Below are positions 47,174 through 56,612 of a stretch of 64,000 bases of DNA, piece after piece. The position numbers and the translations under genes were made by a program. Source of the stretch: Devriesea agamarum (GTDB lineage Bacteria > Actinomycetota > Actinomycetes > Actinomycetales > Dermabacteraceae); NCBI RefSeq assembly GCF_900070355.1, contig NZ_LN849456.1, positions 1,178,001 through 1,242,000 on the forward strand. Direction: 5' to 3'. Below the pieces are notes generated by a model that ran no database searches, was not told where the DNA came from, and was given only the letters and a program-made list of their open reading frames with translations. Numbering within the stretch: position 1 is the stretch's first letter; every line of letters starts with the position of its first letter.

Positions 47174-47316
47174 GAGTTTAAATAAAGTAAGTGGCACATG
47201 ACGTTGGCTCGCATTTAATATCTGTGCCACAGGAAATGCAATCTCAATGCTCCACGTAGGCACAAATTTTTATGTCATTAAAAATAAATTATAAACCTTA
47301 TAATATTACGCTAGAT
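47174..47316 (-). pseudogene. Relic of the 3' end of a ClbS/DfsB-like gene
   Basis: About 47240-47275 on the minus strand resembles the last codons of the gene at 50282-50821 (GCCTACGTGGAGCATTGAGAT here, GCCTATGTGAAGGCATTGAAAT there), and the shared GGCTCGCATTTAAT lies in the spacer of both copies. No open frame remains. Confidence 0.4.
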
Positions 47317-48147
47317 TTATTCCCATTCAGGATCGTCTATGGGAAGCCATCCACGGTAGAGAATCTCCCGGGGAAGCCGCCGACTCAAAGCATTCCAAGT
47401 ACTCAGCCACGAACGGCGAACCTCAGTCGGCAACCAGTTTTCGGAGCGCAGCTCTAGAGGAAGAAGAGGATCCAATCGCAACGCATCCTCAAGTCCTTGC
47501 GCGAGAAGCAATTGCGCATGGAGAACCGCTTCCATGCCGAGCACAGCTGTGATGAAATTATGTTTTAAAAGTGAGGCAAGGTCATGATACCTAGCAAGCA
47601 GTGGACCAGCAGGCCAAAGCATTTCAGCGAGTTCAATGGGATCATCCGTACCTCTCACCTCAACATTTGTTGCGGTAGCAACGACCAGTACCGAACGCTG
47701 TTCCTCAGCCAAGAACTCCACAAGATTATGCGGCGAAATGAACAGGCTCGTAGATATGTTTGCCGCCCCGAATCCAATAAGCTCTCGGCGCAGTTGATCC
47801 CTAAGATTTCGGTCAGATTCTGGAACATGCGGCGCGAACAGTCTCCAGCACCCATCCCAACGAATCATGCCCCTATCTTGAGCAAGTGCTAATTGCACTG
47901 CGTACCGATCACGCCCGAGTCGCGCAAGTCCGGTGTTTGTGGCGGTAAGTACTCCTTGGCGTCCGCGGCCAGTAACATCGATTTCACCGGCCGCAGCCAT
48001 CCTGCGCAGGGCGAGTCGAAGAGGTTGATCTGCCATCCCAATGGCATTTGCAGTGTCGTACACTAAATCGAGAGTAACGCCACCATCAGTGGGGAGAAAC
48101 GCCTCAATAATGGTGCGCGGAGTGATCTCTGTTCTTACATTTTTCAT
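47317..48147 (-). CDS. PaaX-like transcriptional regulator
   Basis: 276 residues. N-terminal winged helix (TPRTIIEAFLP; QPLRLALRRMAAAGEIDVTGRGRQG) and the PaaX core and C-terminal domains (WDGCWRLFAPHVPESDR; ELIGFGAANISTSLFISP). In the family the effector is an acyl-CoA thioester. ATG 48147 overlaps the stop of the GNAT gene by four bases, which fixes the start. Effector and targets unknown; the divergent exported hydrolase is a candidate. Confidence 0.85.
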   Translation of the reverse strand: MKNVRTEITPRTIIEAFLPTDGGVTLDLVYDTANAIGMADQPLRLALRRMAAAGEIDVTGRGRQGVLTATNTGLARLGRDRYAVQLALAQDRGMIRWDGCWRLFAPHVPESDRNLRDQLRRELIGFGAANISTSLFISPHNLVEFLAEEQRSVLVVATATNVEVRGTDDPIELAEMLWPAGPLLARYHDLASLLKHNFITAVLGMEAVLHAQLLLAQGLEDALRLDPLLPLELRSENWLPTEVRRSWLSTWNALSRRLPREILYRGWLPIDDPEWE

Positions 48148-48733
48148 AATCCAATTTTCTTCCGCATGACGATGTAGCAATCAAATCCGTAAAGATGGCG
48201 CAGGGGTCCCATCCATCCGCGATCAATTTCCACGAATCCGCGCCGGTTGTAAAGCGATTTTGCCCGCGGATTTGCTGCGATCACGGTCAACTCGATGGCA
48301 ACCGCTCCACAGCGTTGACCAAACGCCGATACCGCGTCAAGCAGGGACGATCCGATACCCCTTCCGCGCATTTCCCGATGAATACAAATCCCATCAAGGA
48401 CTACTACGCCCTTACATTGGCGTCGCCTCAAAACAAACAGCACAAAAAGTGCCCACATTGTAGCCACTGGCGACAAATATCTACGTAGATAATCCCATGA
48501 GAGCTCAACTGCGCCACACCCGGATTCGTAGTATCCACATACCCCGCGACGCTACCGGCTACACGCGCAACCAGAACCCGGTCCCGACGCAGACAAGCCA
48601 CCATCACGCGGCGCCCAATTGAGGGATTGGAGAAGGCAGCCGAGAGCTTGCGGCCGAATGCCTCCCAGTACAACTGCCCGACCTCCTCCCGCTCAGTTTC
48701 AGCGAACCCGTTCCCGATCACTATTTCTCCCAC
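48144..48733 (-). pseudogene. Frameshifted GNAT acetyltransferase
   Basis: The N-terminal half (48733 to about 48480) reads VGQLYWEAFGRKLSAAFSN and VARVAGSVAGYVDTT, then runs off frame and stops at 48428. The C-terminal half is open in another frame and carries the acetyl-CoA loop REMRGRGIGSSLLDAV and AANPRAKSLYNRRGF. The shift lies near 48470-48490. Joined, the parts give a normal GNAT of about 195 residues. Its end overlaps the PaaX-like start. Confidence 0.75.
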
Positions 48734-48761
48734 ACCTCAAGATATCATGTAGACTACGATC

Positions 48762-49790
48762 GTGCGCCGAGCAATATGTAGCAGACGAAACCGCCTACCC
48801 CTCCTGCTTGCCGGTCCGCTGACATTCCTTCTTGCACTGGGTGGGCTCATAGTCCTTGGACATGACTTTCGGATCGAACAGAATGAAATTTCGATCAATA
48901 CCGGAAAGGAGCAACTTCAAGGAGTGCTCACCACACCAAAATCAAAGCAACCTCGCGGTCTTGTGATAGTTGTTCATGGCGATGGGCCTATCGATGCCAC
49001 ATATGGAGGGCTCTACCTTCCATGGTTCGAGGCTGCGGCGGATGCCGACTACGCAACGCTGTCATGGAGTAAACCTGGAGTGGGCAGGTCCACAGGAGAC
49101 TGGCTCACTCAGACCATGTCCGACCGCGCTACCGAGACATCCGCGGTGATCGATTGGGCTAAGAGCAATACAGGCGTCCCGACCGACCGCATTGTCCTAT
49201 GGGGAGCTAGCCAAGCGGGATGGGTGCTGCCGAAAGTTGTAGCTTCACGCACCGATATCTCGGCAGTCATCGCGGTCAGCCCCGCAATTAACTGGCTGCA
49301 GCAAGGGCGATACAACCTCTTAGCCGAACTCGACCACAACAAAGTTAGCACCGTGGAAAAAGAAGCAGCCATTGCACGTAGCAACCACACAGTAGCCCTC
49401 CTCAAAGAAGGTACACCTTACGACACCTACAAGTCTCTTACAGGTGACCCCGAGCCAATGAGCCGGGATCGTTGGAAGTTTGTTTCCCTCAATTACACAT
49501 CTGACGCCATAGCCGACCTAAAATCCATGGCCGATCAACAGATTCCGATCTTTCTTCTGCTCGGAAATTACGACCTCAACGTCGACATTAAGAATACCGA
49601 GTCGTCATACAAACACCTCTTTAGAGACAAGCTGATTATTAAACACTTCAATGCTGCACACTCGATGGCACGGCCCATCTTCGAGGACTCACAGGTTGCA
49701 GGCGCGCTTGTCGGAACTTTATGGCCGCGTGCACTAATGGCCACAAATGTTCTTAATTCTTATCACGACTATCTTTCAAGGATTCCATGA
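48762..49790 (+). CDS. Exported alpha/beta-hydrolase
   Basis: 342 residues. An N-terminal hydrophobic segment (LPLLLAGPLTFLLALGGLIVLG) anchors or exports it. Hydrolase motifs: IVVHGDGP oxyanion region, LSWSKPGVGRSTG, nucleophile GASQAGWVLP, Asp in LLGNYDLNVD and His in NAAHSMARP. Similar to the bile-acid acyltransferase/BAAT and dienelactone-hydrolase-like group. Divergent from the GNAT/PaaX pair. Confidence 0.82.
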   Translation: MRRAICSRRNRLPLLLAGPLTFLLALGGLIVLGHDFRIEQNEISINTGKEQLQGVLTTPKSKQPRGLVIVVHGDGPIDATYGGLYLPWFEAAADADYATLSWSKPGVGRSTGDWLTQTMSDRATETSAVIDWAKSNTGVPTDRIVLWGASQAGWVLPKVVASRTDISAVIAVSPAINWLQQGRYNLLAELDHNKVSTVEKEAAIARSNHTVALLKEGTPYDTYKSLTGDPEPMSRDRWKFVSLNYTSDAIADLKSMADQQIPIFLLLGNYDLNVDIKNTESSYKHLFRDKLIIKHFNAAHSMARPIFEDSQVAGALVGTLWPRALMATNVLNSYHDYLSRIP

Positions 49791-50018
49791 TTATCGCGGC
49801 CGAGCCGCGGAATCGGTGTCCGGTTGCAACTCAGCTCTTTTACGACCGAGATCTAGTTGCCAGACGAGTGCAGCTGCAACGCATCGCCCGATATAGGCAA
49901 TAAAGTTTAATCATGAGACTTGCTAGTCCGACACCGATGCCACACCTTATCTCATATGCGATTTATTCATTGAAAACCAACATGACAATGAAATAAAAAT
50001 TGATAAGTACTCAGTGCA

Positions 50019-50231
50019 TTGAGACAATATAATAACGGTGACAAATTTTCCAGGAAATCCTTAAGAATAAGGCCACCGTGGATAATATTTGCGTTGGGCC
50101 TCCTAAAAGGTGCTGCCATGTTCAGTGCAGCAATGGCTTTTCATGGCTCCATCTTCTGGCTATCGCTTGGCTCCCTTACCATATGTTCATCATTGGTACC
50201 GCTCATCATCTTTGACTGGAGGTCAAAATAG
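50019..50231 (+). CDS. Two-helix small membrane protein, copy B (start uncertain)
   Basis: Paralogue of the 57-residue protein at 47000-47173 with core AAMFSAAMAFHGSIFWL and a basic tail DWRSK. The ATG and AGGAG of copy A are not conserved here; TTG 50019 is the first in-frame start and has no ribosome site, so the gene may be poorly translated or decayed. Confidence 0.45.
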   Translation: MRQYNNGDKFSRKSLRIRPPWIIFALGLLKGAAMFSAAMAFHGSIFWLSLGSLTICSSLVPLIIFDWRSK

Positions 50232-50281
50232 CATAAATAACACACGATGTGGGCTCGCATTTAATGTCAGTGCGGCAAGAG

Positions 50282-50821
50282 CTAGGATTTCAATGCCTTC
50301 ACATAGGCGCGAGTTTTCTTCGCCGCCCACTCGTAGTGGGAGCTCGTCGCAGATACTAAGTAGGATCCGAGACTCGTGGTTCCAGTCCACAGGAAATACT
50401 TCTTCGTAAATAGCTCCTCGTCACTGAAGCTCTCGATGACAGCGACAATGTCATGGTGCGAGGCCGCTAGCAGTTCACGGGCGTGCTCGTAGGTCGTGTT
50501 GCGATGCTGCACAGCAAATAATTCATTGAGGCCCGCATAATTTCGCCACGTATAAGGCGCCGGGAAGAACCCGGCAGGGGTGCCGTTGCGATTAGCCGCC
50601 ACCCAGGTCAACACGAGATTGTGCCATTCGTGTAAGTGAACCACCACATCGCGCAAGCAAGTATCGCGCCTCCAGTGCGCCTCAGAACCAGCTTCACGGA
50701 AACGCTGCGGAAATGGCTTCCGAGCTTGTTCCGCAGACAGAGAGTCCCACAGCGTCGTGAGTTTTGTGAACGAGCTAGTTGCAGCACTTAATAGCTCAAC
50801 CTTCGTCGTCGGCCTCGGCAT
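50282..50821 (-). CDS. ClbS/DfsB family four-helix protein
   Basis: 179 residues of the DinB-like four-helix family: MPRPTTKVELLSAATSSFTKL opens it, with DVVVHLHEWHNLVLTW and FFPAPYTWRNYAGLN in the middle, the pattern of the ClbS/DfsB family. ClbS itself protects against the genotoxin colibactin; other members have unknown substrates. Lies next to the two-helix gene copy B, convergent with it. Confidence 0.85.
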   Translation of the reverse strand: MPRPTTKVELLSAATSSFTKLTTLWDSLSAEQARKPFPQRFREAGSEAHWRRDTCLRDVVVHLHEWHNLVLTWVAANRNGTPAGFFPAPYTWRNYAGLNELFAVQHRNTTYEHARELLAASHHDIVAVIESFSDEELFTKKYFLWTGTTSLGSYLVSATSSHYEWAAKKTRAYVKALKS

Positions 50822-51043
50822 AAATCAAGTATAGCTGTCAGCCTGGCGACGGGCAGGTCATTCTCTATCTAATAATGGTGACCGAACCCCGATGAGTCTG
50901 GTCCAATCGGGTCACGCTTGTCCATCCTTCCTGCAGCTCAGGCAAACCTTCCAAATTCAGCTATCCACCTCATAGGCCTCGGGTTGAATACTTTCAGGTT
51001 GCAGCCTCGGACGGCCTCATACTAGCCCGCCAGGGCCATAGCG

Positions 51044-51814
51044 TCACAATTCAGTGGACTGAACATCGTAAAAGGTAAAGACATTAAATTGTTCCGGCAG
51101 AAAACCCGTGTCGGTCCGCAGAACAATCTGCTGGGGATCGCTGAGCTGTTTTGACGGGATGGAAACCGTCCACACGTAGGTATGTTCGACGCCATGCGCG
51201 GTTTTCGATGCCGATGCCCGAAACTCTGGCTTACCTAGCGGAATCGACCGGTGGTCCATGCCGTCATACATACTGAGAATTGGTCGATCCATATTGACCA
51301 TTGGGGGCGTTGCCGGGCCTGTGACGGAAAGAGTCACGTCCGTCATGAGTTCTTTGCCGTGCGCCGGATACACGTCGGGAGTCATCCCGGCGGTGACGCG
51401 AAACCCGACCCCTACCTGGGCGGTACATACCTCTGCCGGGCTACCCTCTTTAATAGAGGTGGCCCAGTGCATCCTGTTCGCAGCGGACTCCGGCAGGCCC
51501 GCGTCAAGATAGGCTTGCCTCGCTTGATCACCGAGAATGTTTCCCGTAACAGTGCCTGGATCTGCGGTTGGGACCGCTTTATCGCGGCACGGATCAACAG
51601 CTAGCTGATCGCCGAACACCTCGGGACGCGTGGCGAGCTTAGCCGTGATCTTTGGCAGAGACCGCGTTCTGTCCCGGTGTGCACCGGTTGTAGCAGCCGA
51701 ACCCACCGATGGCGACGTCCCTGGCGAGGCGTGAGGCTGCGTGCTGCACCCCATAGCACTCAGACCGAGAGCAAGAGCCGCGCAGACAACACCATATTTC
51801 CGCAGTGAAACCAT
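51044..51814 (-). CDS. Lipoprotein of unknown function
   Basis: 256 residues. Signal with lipobox LSAMGC (Cys near residue 23), a Ser/Thr/Pro-rich linker, then a soluble domain with a possible disulphide (DPCRDK and EVCTAQ). No family recognised; secreted actinobacterial lipoprotein pattern. Confidence 0.8.
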   Translation of the reverse strand: MVSLRKYGVVCAALALGLSAMGCSTQPHASPGTSPSVGSAATTGAHRDRTRSLPKITAKLATRPEVFGDQLAVDPCRDKAVPTADPGTVTGNILGDQARQAYLDAGLPESAANRMHWATSIKEGSPAEVCTAQVGVGFRVTAGMTPDVYPAHGKELMTDVTLSVTGPATPPMVNMDRPILSMYDGMDHRSIPLGKPEFRASASKTAHGVEHTYVWTVSIPSKQLSDPQQIVLRTDTGFLPEQFNVFTFYDVQSTEL

Positions 51815-52161
51815 TTATCCACTCTAGCGGTTCAGGACATTATGAAAACCTCATTCAGCTGAATGCGCCGTCTTCTAGCCACTTGCAGCCACGGTCTAGG
51901 CGCGCGTGCACACCGTCATGCAAACATCGCGGCAAGGCGCCGCATTCGTCCTCGCGAGACTTAGTCTCCGCTCTTAGTGACCGTATTTGTTTATAGGGCT
52001 GCTAAGCAAGAAATATCCCTGGCGGCATCACACTCTTGCCGCCAGGGATAATCCAGCACATACACATGGGGATTCCGACACGCGCAGTACTGTATATATA
52101 GGCGCAGCCTTACTACGAGCGCTGCCGCACGCAGCAGTCATCATCTGCGTAGGCCCAAGGT
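51815..52161 (-). terminator. Intergenic region with terminator hairpin
   Basis: About 350 bp with no gene. A perfect 13-bp stem (52015-52027 with 52037-52049, loop TCACACTCT) lies about 110 bp after the sugar-permease stop; on the minus strand it is followed by ATTTCTTGC, so it should end the sugar ABC operon. Confidence 0.75.
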
Positions 52162-53115
52162 TTAACCCTTGATAGCACCTTCCCCTACACCGCGGAAGAA
52201 GAACCGCTGGAAACAGGCGAAGAAGATAATGATCGGGACCAACGCGATCATGGTTCCCGCGGCGATCGTCCGGGGGTCGGCGGCGAAGTTCGAGTTCAAG
52301 TACTCCATACCGACCGTCAACGTGTACTTATCGGGATCCGACAACACAATCAGAGGCCAGAGGAAGTCATCCCACCCACCGATAAAGGCGAAGATCGCAA
52401 CCACACTGGCCATACCGCGGACACTTGGCCACACGATGTGGCGGAGAATCTGCCACGTATTGGCCCCGTCCAAGGTCGCCGCGTCAGTCAGCCCGTCGGG
52501 AATGGAGCGGCACGCTGCGGTCATCAGCAGCACATTGATAGCGCCCACCAAACCGGGCAGGATCACGCCGCCTAAAGAGTTGGCCAGCCCCAACTGTTTA
52601 ATGGTGAGGAACTGACTCATCAGGGTGACTTCACCGGGAAGCAAAAGAGTCGAGAGCAAAATAGCGAACGCAATTTTTTTGCCCCGGAACTTCAAGCATC
52701 CAAGTGCGTAACCAGCGACGGTCGCGAGTACCACGTTCGACACTGCGAGCGTGACCGCGACAATCAGCGAGTGCCAAGCGTATTTCAGGATTGGAATGGT
52801 GTCAGCCACCCGGGAATAGTTTTCCAGGGTGAAGTGCCGGGGAATAATGTCCGGCGGGAAGGTGTAGATATCATCGAGCGGGCTTTTAAGTGACGTCGAG
52901 AGCTGCCAAATGAACGGACCGACGGCGATCAGCAGCATGATCACTAAGAGGACATAGCGAGTGATCAGGCCGGGCAGGGTTGGTTTTCCAAATCCGCCAG
53001 CGCCCTTGGTTCGCCACGGACGGCTCTTAGGTCGCATTGCCCCTGCTCCAGTTCGGGAACCGCGGGCTGAGGTGCCGGTGCGCTGTGCAATGTCGGGGGC
53101 GGGAGTTGCGCTCAT
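52162..53115 (-). CDS. CUT1 sugar ABC transporter permease (MalG type)
   Basis: 317 residues. After a Thr/Arg-rich N-terminus six helices follow; the EAA loop reads TDAATLDGANTWQILRHIVWP and the C-terminus AAGTMIALVPIIIFFACFQR. Imports an oligosaccharide with the companion permease and binding protein. Its start overlaps the upstream permease stop by 4 bp. No ATPase is encoded here; a shared MsiK-type ATPase is expected elsewhere. Confidence 0.93.
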   Translation of the reverse strand: MSATPAPDIAQRTGTSARGSRTGAGAMRPKSRPWRTKGAGGFGKPTLPGLITRYVLLVIMLLIAVGPFIWQLSTSLKSPLDDIYTFPPDIIPRHFTLENYSRVADTIPILKYAWHSLIVAVTLAVSNVVLATVAGYALGCLKFRGKKIAFAILLSTLLLPGEVTLMSQFLTIKQLGLANSLGGVILPGLVGAINVLLMTAACRSIPDGLTDAATLDGANTWQILRHIVWPSVRGMASVVAIFAFIGGWDDFLWPLIVLSDPDKYTLTVGMEYLNSNFAADPRTIAAGTMIALVPIIIFFACFQRFFFRGVGEGAIKG

Positions 53116-54005
53116 CGGGCCACCTTCTTACTCGAACGATCCTCACGGTTTAGGTAGGCCACCAGTAGCAGCGGCCCAATGGTGCAGAAGAAGAGCACAA
53201 CGCTCAGCGCTGAGGCGTATCCCAGACGGCCCTGGAGACCTGAGCCGGTTTGCTGCACCAGCATGACCAGGCTCGATGCCTCGCCACCGGGGCCACCGCT
53301 GCCGTTGGTCAGAACGTAAAGCTCGGTGAACACGCGCATCGCCGCCACCGTAATCATGGCGCTGACCAAGAACATGGCACCGCGCACGCCGGGCACGGTC
53401 ACCGACCAGAAGCGGCGGATAGCGCCAGCACCATCCATTGCCGCCGCCTCGTGCAGTTCCCGGCCGACATTTCCTAGGGCCGCCAGGTAGATCACCATGT
53501 AGTAGCCGAGGCCCTTCCACACGGTGAGTAAAACCGCGGTCAGGATAATGCCCCATCGATTCGTCAGGAACGGAATGGGTCCGTGAATGAGCCCGATGAA
53601 CTGCAACGCTTCGTTGATGACACCGCGCGAATCCACCATCCAGGTCCAGATCAGACCCACCACGACCACTGAGGCGATCACCGGAAAGTAGTAGGTGGTG
53701 CGAAAGAGCGCAATTCCCGGAATCTGTTTCTCCACCAGAAGAGCAAGCAGTAACGGCAAGAAGGTAAGGAAGGGAACGCAGGCCACCACATACACCAGAC
53801 TGGTGACGAGCGCGTTCCAGAACCGCGGGTCAGACCCGATTTCGCCGTAGTTTTCCAACCCAATGAACTGGCCACCGGTCAGCGGGTTCGCATTCGTGAA
53901 CGACAAAATGATCGTGTTCACAAACGGCCAGAGGGCGAAAACGATCACCCAGATCAGAGCAGGGGCAACTAACACCCATGCGGTTACCGTGCGCTTCCTT
54001 CGCAT
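53112..54005 (-). CDS. CUT1 sugar ABC transporter permease (MalF type)
   Basis: 297 residues with six helices and the EAA loop HEAAAMDGAGAIRRFWSVTVP. WVLVAPALIWVIVFALWPF is the usual first helix of this class. Second gene of the operon. Confidence 0.93.
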   Translation of the reverse strand: MRRKRTVTAWVLVAPALIWVIVFALWPFVNTIILSFTNANPLTGGQFIGLENYGEIGSDPRFWNALVTSLVYVVACVPFLTFLPLLLALLVEKQIPGIALFRTTYYFPVIASVVVVGLIWTWMVDSRGVINEALQFIGLIHGPIPFLTNRWGIILTAVLLTVWKGLGYYMVIYLAALGNVGRELHEAAAMDGAGAIRRFWSVTVPGVRGAMFLVSAMITVAAMRVFTELYVLTNGSGGPGGEASSLVMLVQQTGSGLQGRLGYASALSVVLFFCTIGPLLLVAYLNREDRSSKKVAR

Positions 54006-54085
54006 GCTTTCACCAATCCAGTGCGGTCCGCTCCTTTCGCGGAGCGGACCGCACTTTATGTCATTTCAGTCGTTCCGGGTGACGT

Positions 54086-55360
54086 TTACTTCTGTAAATT
54101 CTTATTCCCGTACTCCACGGCCTTATCCAGGGCAACCTTAGCCGACTGGGTACCCTTCAATGCCAAGGCCATCTGCTGATTGAGGTTGGTATTCATATCG
54201 TTGGTCCAACGCGGGTTCGTGATGTACTTTGCGTCTTTCAACGATGCCGATGCGATCTTCACCGCTTCGTTTTGCACCTCGTTATCGCTCTTCTCAGCGA
54301 ATTTCGACGGATCTTCCGATGCTTTCACCGTACCGGGGAGGAAGCCCTGGGCAAGTTTGCAGAACGCAATCTGGTTCTCGTCGTTGGTAGCGAACTTTGC
54401 GAAGGCGAGCGCTGTTGCTGGATTCTTCGACTTGCCTGAGACGCTGAGCCCTTGCACGAACAGCGGCGCAAAGGGGAAGCGGGGATTGACTGCCGTATGG
54501 GAGAGAATCGTCGGCGCCTCGGTCTTGAGCTTATCCGCGTACGAGGACGTTGAGGTGGTCCAGAGAGCTTTGCCCTGCTTGTATAGCTCAGAGTTGCCCG
54601 CGAAGTTGGCGTTCAGTACCTCGGGCGGCATCGCTCCCATTTGGAACAGCTGCGCATAGCGCTCAAGCAGTTTAACGTTTTCATCGGTGTTGAAGTCAAA
54701 CTTGCCATCTTTCATCGTGATGGTAAAGACCGGCATGCTCGAGATCAGAGGAGTTTTGCCCCCAGCTTTGGCGATCTTCTCAGCCAGGGTGAATACTTCA
54801 TCCATGCTGGTGGGCAGAGAATTCTTGTCCACTCCGAAAGGCTTAAGGCCCTCCAGGTTCCACCAGTTCATGTCGGTGCCGAGGTACCAGGGGAAGCCGT
54901 AAATGCCATCGCCCTCGGTGAGCTTGTAGGAGGTCACGGCCCCGGAGACATAGGTGCTCTCCAGCGAGGGATCCGCCTTCTTCAAGTCCATCAAGAAGTT
55001 GCCCTTGACCAGTGGGTATGCCAAGTCAGGCGGAAGGTTGATGACGTCCGGAAGGGTCTGGGAGTTTGCCTGGGAGAGGATCTTGTCCTGGTAACCATCA
55101 CCGGGCTGATCCATCCACTTCACTTTGGTGCCCGGATGCTTCGCCTCGAAGTCTTTGACGAGTTTCTCGAAGTACGGGGTGAACTTTTCAGACTTGAGTG
55201 ACCAGGTCTGGAACGAAATTTCGCCCTTGACCTCACCTTTTGCGGCGTCTGAGCCCGAATCCGACCCGCCTGAGCCGCTGCCAGACAGGCCACAGCCTGC
55301 CAAGCCAAGAGCTGCCATACCGATTCCGGAGGCGAGTACGTGACGACGTTTGGGGAGCAT
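54086..55360 (-). CDS. Sugar ABC transporter solute-binding lipoprotein
   Basis: 424 residues from ATG 55360. Lipobox LGLAGC with a Gly/Ser/Asp linker, then an extracellular solute-binding family 1 fold (SFQTWSLKSEKFTPYFEKL; QTLPDVINLPPDLAYPLV; GIYGFPWYLGTDMNWWN). Sugar not identifiable. The longer frame to 55429 covers the leader. First gene of the three-gene import operon. Confidence 0.92.
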   Translation of the reverse strand: MLPKRRHVLASGIGMAALGLAGCGLSGSGSGGSDSGSDAAKGEVKGEISFQTWSLKSEKFTPYFEKLVKDFEAKHPGTKVKWMDQPGDGYQDKILSQANSQTLPDVINLPPDLAYPLVKGNFLMDLKKADPSLESTYVSGAVTSYKLTEGDGIYGFPWYLGTDMNWWNLEGLKPFGVDKNSLPTSMDEVFTLAEKIAKAGGKTPLISSMPVFTITMKDGKFDFNTDENVKLLERYAQLFQMGAMPPEVLNANFAGNSELYKQGKALWTTSTSSYADKLKTEAPTILSHTAVNPRFPFAPLFVQGLSVSGKSKNPATALAFAKFATNDENQIAFCKLAQGFLPGTVKASEDPSKFAEKSDNEVQNEAVKIASASLKDAKYITNPRWTNDMNTNLNQQMALALKGTQSAKVALDKAVEYGNKNLQK

Positions 55361-55452
55361 GATGAACCTCTTCCTCGAAGCTGTCCGGGATGGCGCCTGA
55401 AACATACCGTGCTCGGTATCGTTTCTCATGCCACCAGCCCTTGCGATCTCAC

Positions 55453-55498
55453 TGAAGCGCTAAAGCTAAGCCTGACACGGATTCTTATCGCATGTCAA
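55453..55498 (-). promoter_or_regulatory. Promoter and operator of the sugar import operon
   Basis: On the minus strand TTGACA (complement of 55493-55498) and CAGGCT (complement of 55469-55474) are 18 bp apart. Just downstream (55453-55466, plus-strand reading) is TGAAGCGCTAAAGC, placed to block initiation. A near-identical site lies at 55612-55625. Confidence 0.6.
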
Positions 55499-55611
55499 CG
55501 GGGGCAGCGAGCCCGATCTTTGCTAGCGCCCTTCCAGAGTACACCGCCAAATCGGGAGTAACTTTGGCACTCAACCACAACCCAAAGCAGAGATTCGACC
55601 GCCTCGAGCAG

Positions 55612-55625
55612 TGAAGCGCTTAAGC
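55612..55625. promoter_or_regulatory. Second operator-like site
   Basis: TGAAGCGCTTAAGC matches the site at 55453-55466 at 13 of 14 bases and contains the palindrome AAGCGCTT, the CG-centred shape of LacI-family operators. It lies between the import operon and the TetR gene. Confidence 0.5.
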
Positions 55626-55736
55626 GGCGTAAGAGTGACATAAAGCGCAGTCTTCCACCGCTCCTATATAAGAACGTGCGCAGAATGACGACGAAGGTAC
55701 GCGGCGGACCCGGTCGGCCTATGGTGAGATATTCCT

Positions 55737-56402
55737 ATGCCCAAGATCATCGGCCGTTCGCTAGAGGACCATCGCCAGCAAACCCGCACTCGTATTTTCA
55801 ATGCGCTCGGCGACCTCATGGAATCCAACAGCTTCGAGTCGATTACCTTCGCGCAAATCGCAGCCAAAGCCGGCGTGGGGCGAACTGCACTATACAACCA
55901 CTTTTCTGATAAAGAGTCCCTCGTCCTGGCCTATGCCATGCACGAAACCAGCGGATATGTCGATCAACTGCGCGCTGGCATGGCGCACGCGCTGGACCCC
56001 GTGGATGCCATGCGCCTGTACATTCGCACCCAATTAGACCTGCGCCGTTCATTCCATTTCGCACCCGGTCCCGAACTGCGCAGCGTGCTGTCTACCGCAG
56101 CACTGCTGAAAATGCGCGAGCACGTCAAAATCATCGAAGATGTGCTGCGCGAAGTTCTCGACTCCGGGGTTAGCGGCGGTTACTTCACCTCGGATCTGGA
56201 TATTGAGGCCACGATGCCGCTGATCAGCGCGTGCCTGATCGGTCGCCATATCCCCGAGGAGGAGGGGCCCGCTCGGGAACGCGCCATTGAGGCCGCCACT
56301 ACGTTTGTTCTGCGGGCATTGAGCGCCCGCCTACCGGAGACCTTATCCGCCTCGGAGGCGTCCGCCTCATCTGAGGTATCCCCCGCCTCAGAAACGGAAT
56401 GA
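55737..56402 (+). CDS. TetR-family transcriptional regulator
   Basis: 221 residues. The helix-turn-helix is at about residues 24-66 (ITFAQIAAKAGVGRTALYNHFSDKE). The ligand domain is helical, and a Ser/Glu/Ala-rich tail of 25 residues follows. Divergent from the sugar import operon. Ligand unknown; control of its own promoter is usual. Confidence 0.9.
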   Translation: MPKIIGRSLEDHRQQTRTRIFNALGDLMESNSFESITFAQIAAKAGVGRTALYNHFSDKESLVLAYAMHETSGYVDQLRAGMAHALDPVDAMRLYIRTQLDLRRSFHFAPGPELRSVLSTAALLKMREHVKIIEDVLREVLDSGVSGGYFTSDLDIEATMPLISACLIGRHIPEEEGPARERAIEAATTFVLRALSARLPETLSASEASASSEVSPASETE

Positions 56403-56536
56403 CCCTAGGCTCTCACGTTCCGCAGTTTGCTTACGGCCCGCGTCCCCGTCAAGGTTGCGGCCCCATCGAGGTTACGGCTCCGCCAAGATCACGGCTCTCA
56501 CGAGCGCACCTAGCGCATATCCATCGAGCATGAAAA

Positions 56537-56581
56537 GGCCCGGGATGGAGTAACACGTTATGTGTCACACCATCCCGGGCC
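56537..56581. terminator. Bidirectional terminator
   Basis: A perfect 12-bp stem GGCCCGGGATGG/CCATCCCGGGCC (56537-56548 with 56570-56581) lies between the convergent TetR and pyrophosphatase-like genes. Confidence 0.85.
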
Positions 56582-56612
56582 CATCACCGCAAGAGGAAAT
56601 CCGCGTCAGAGG

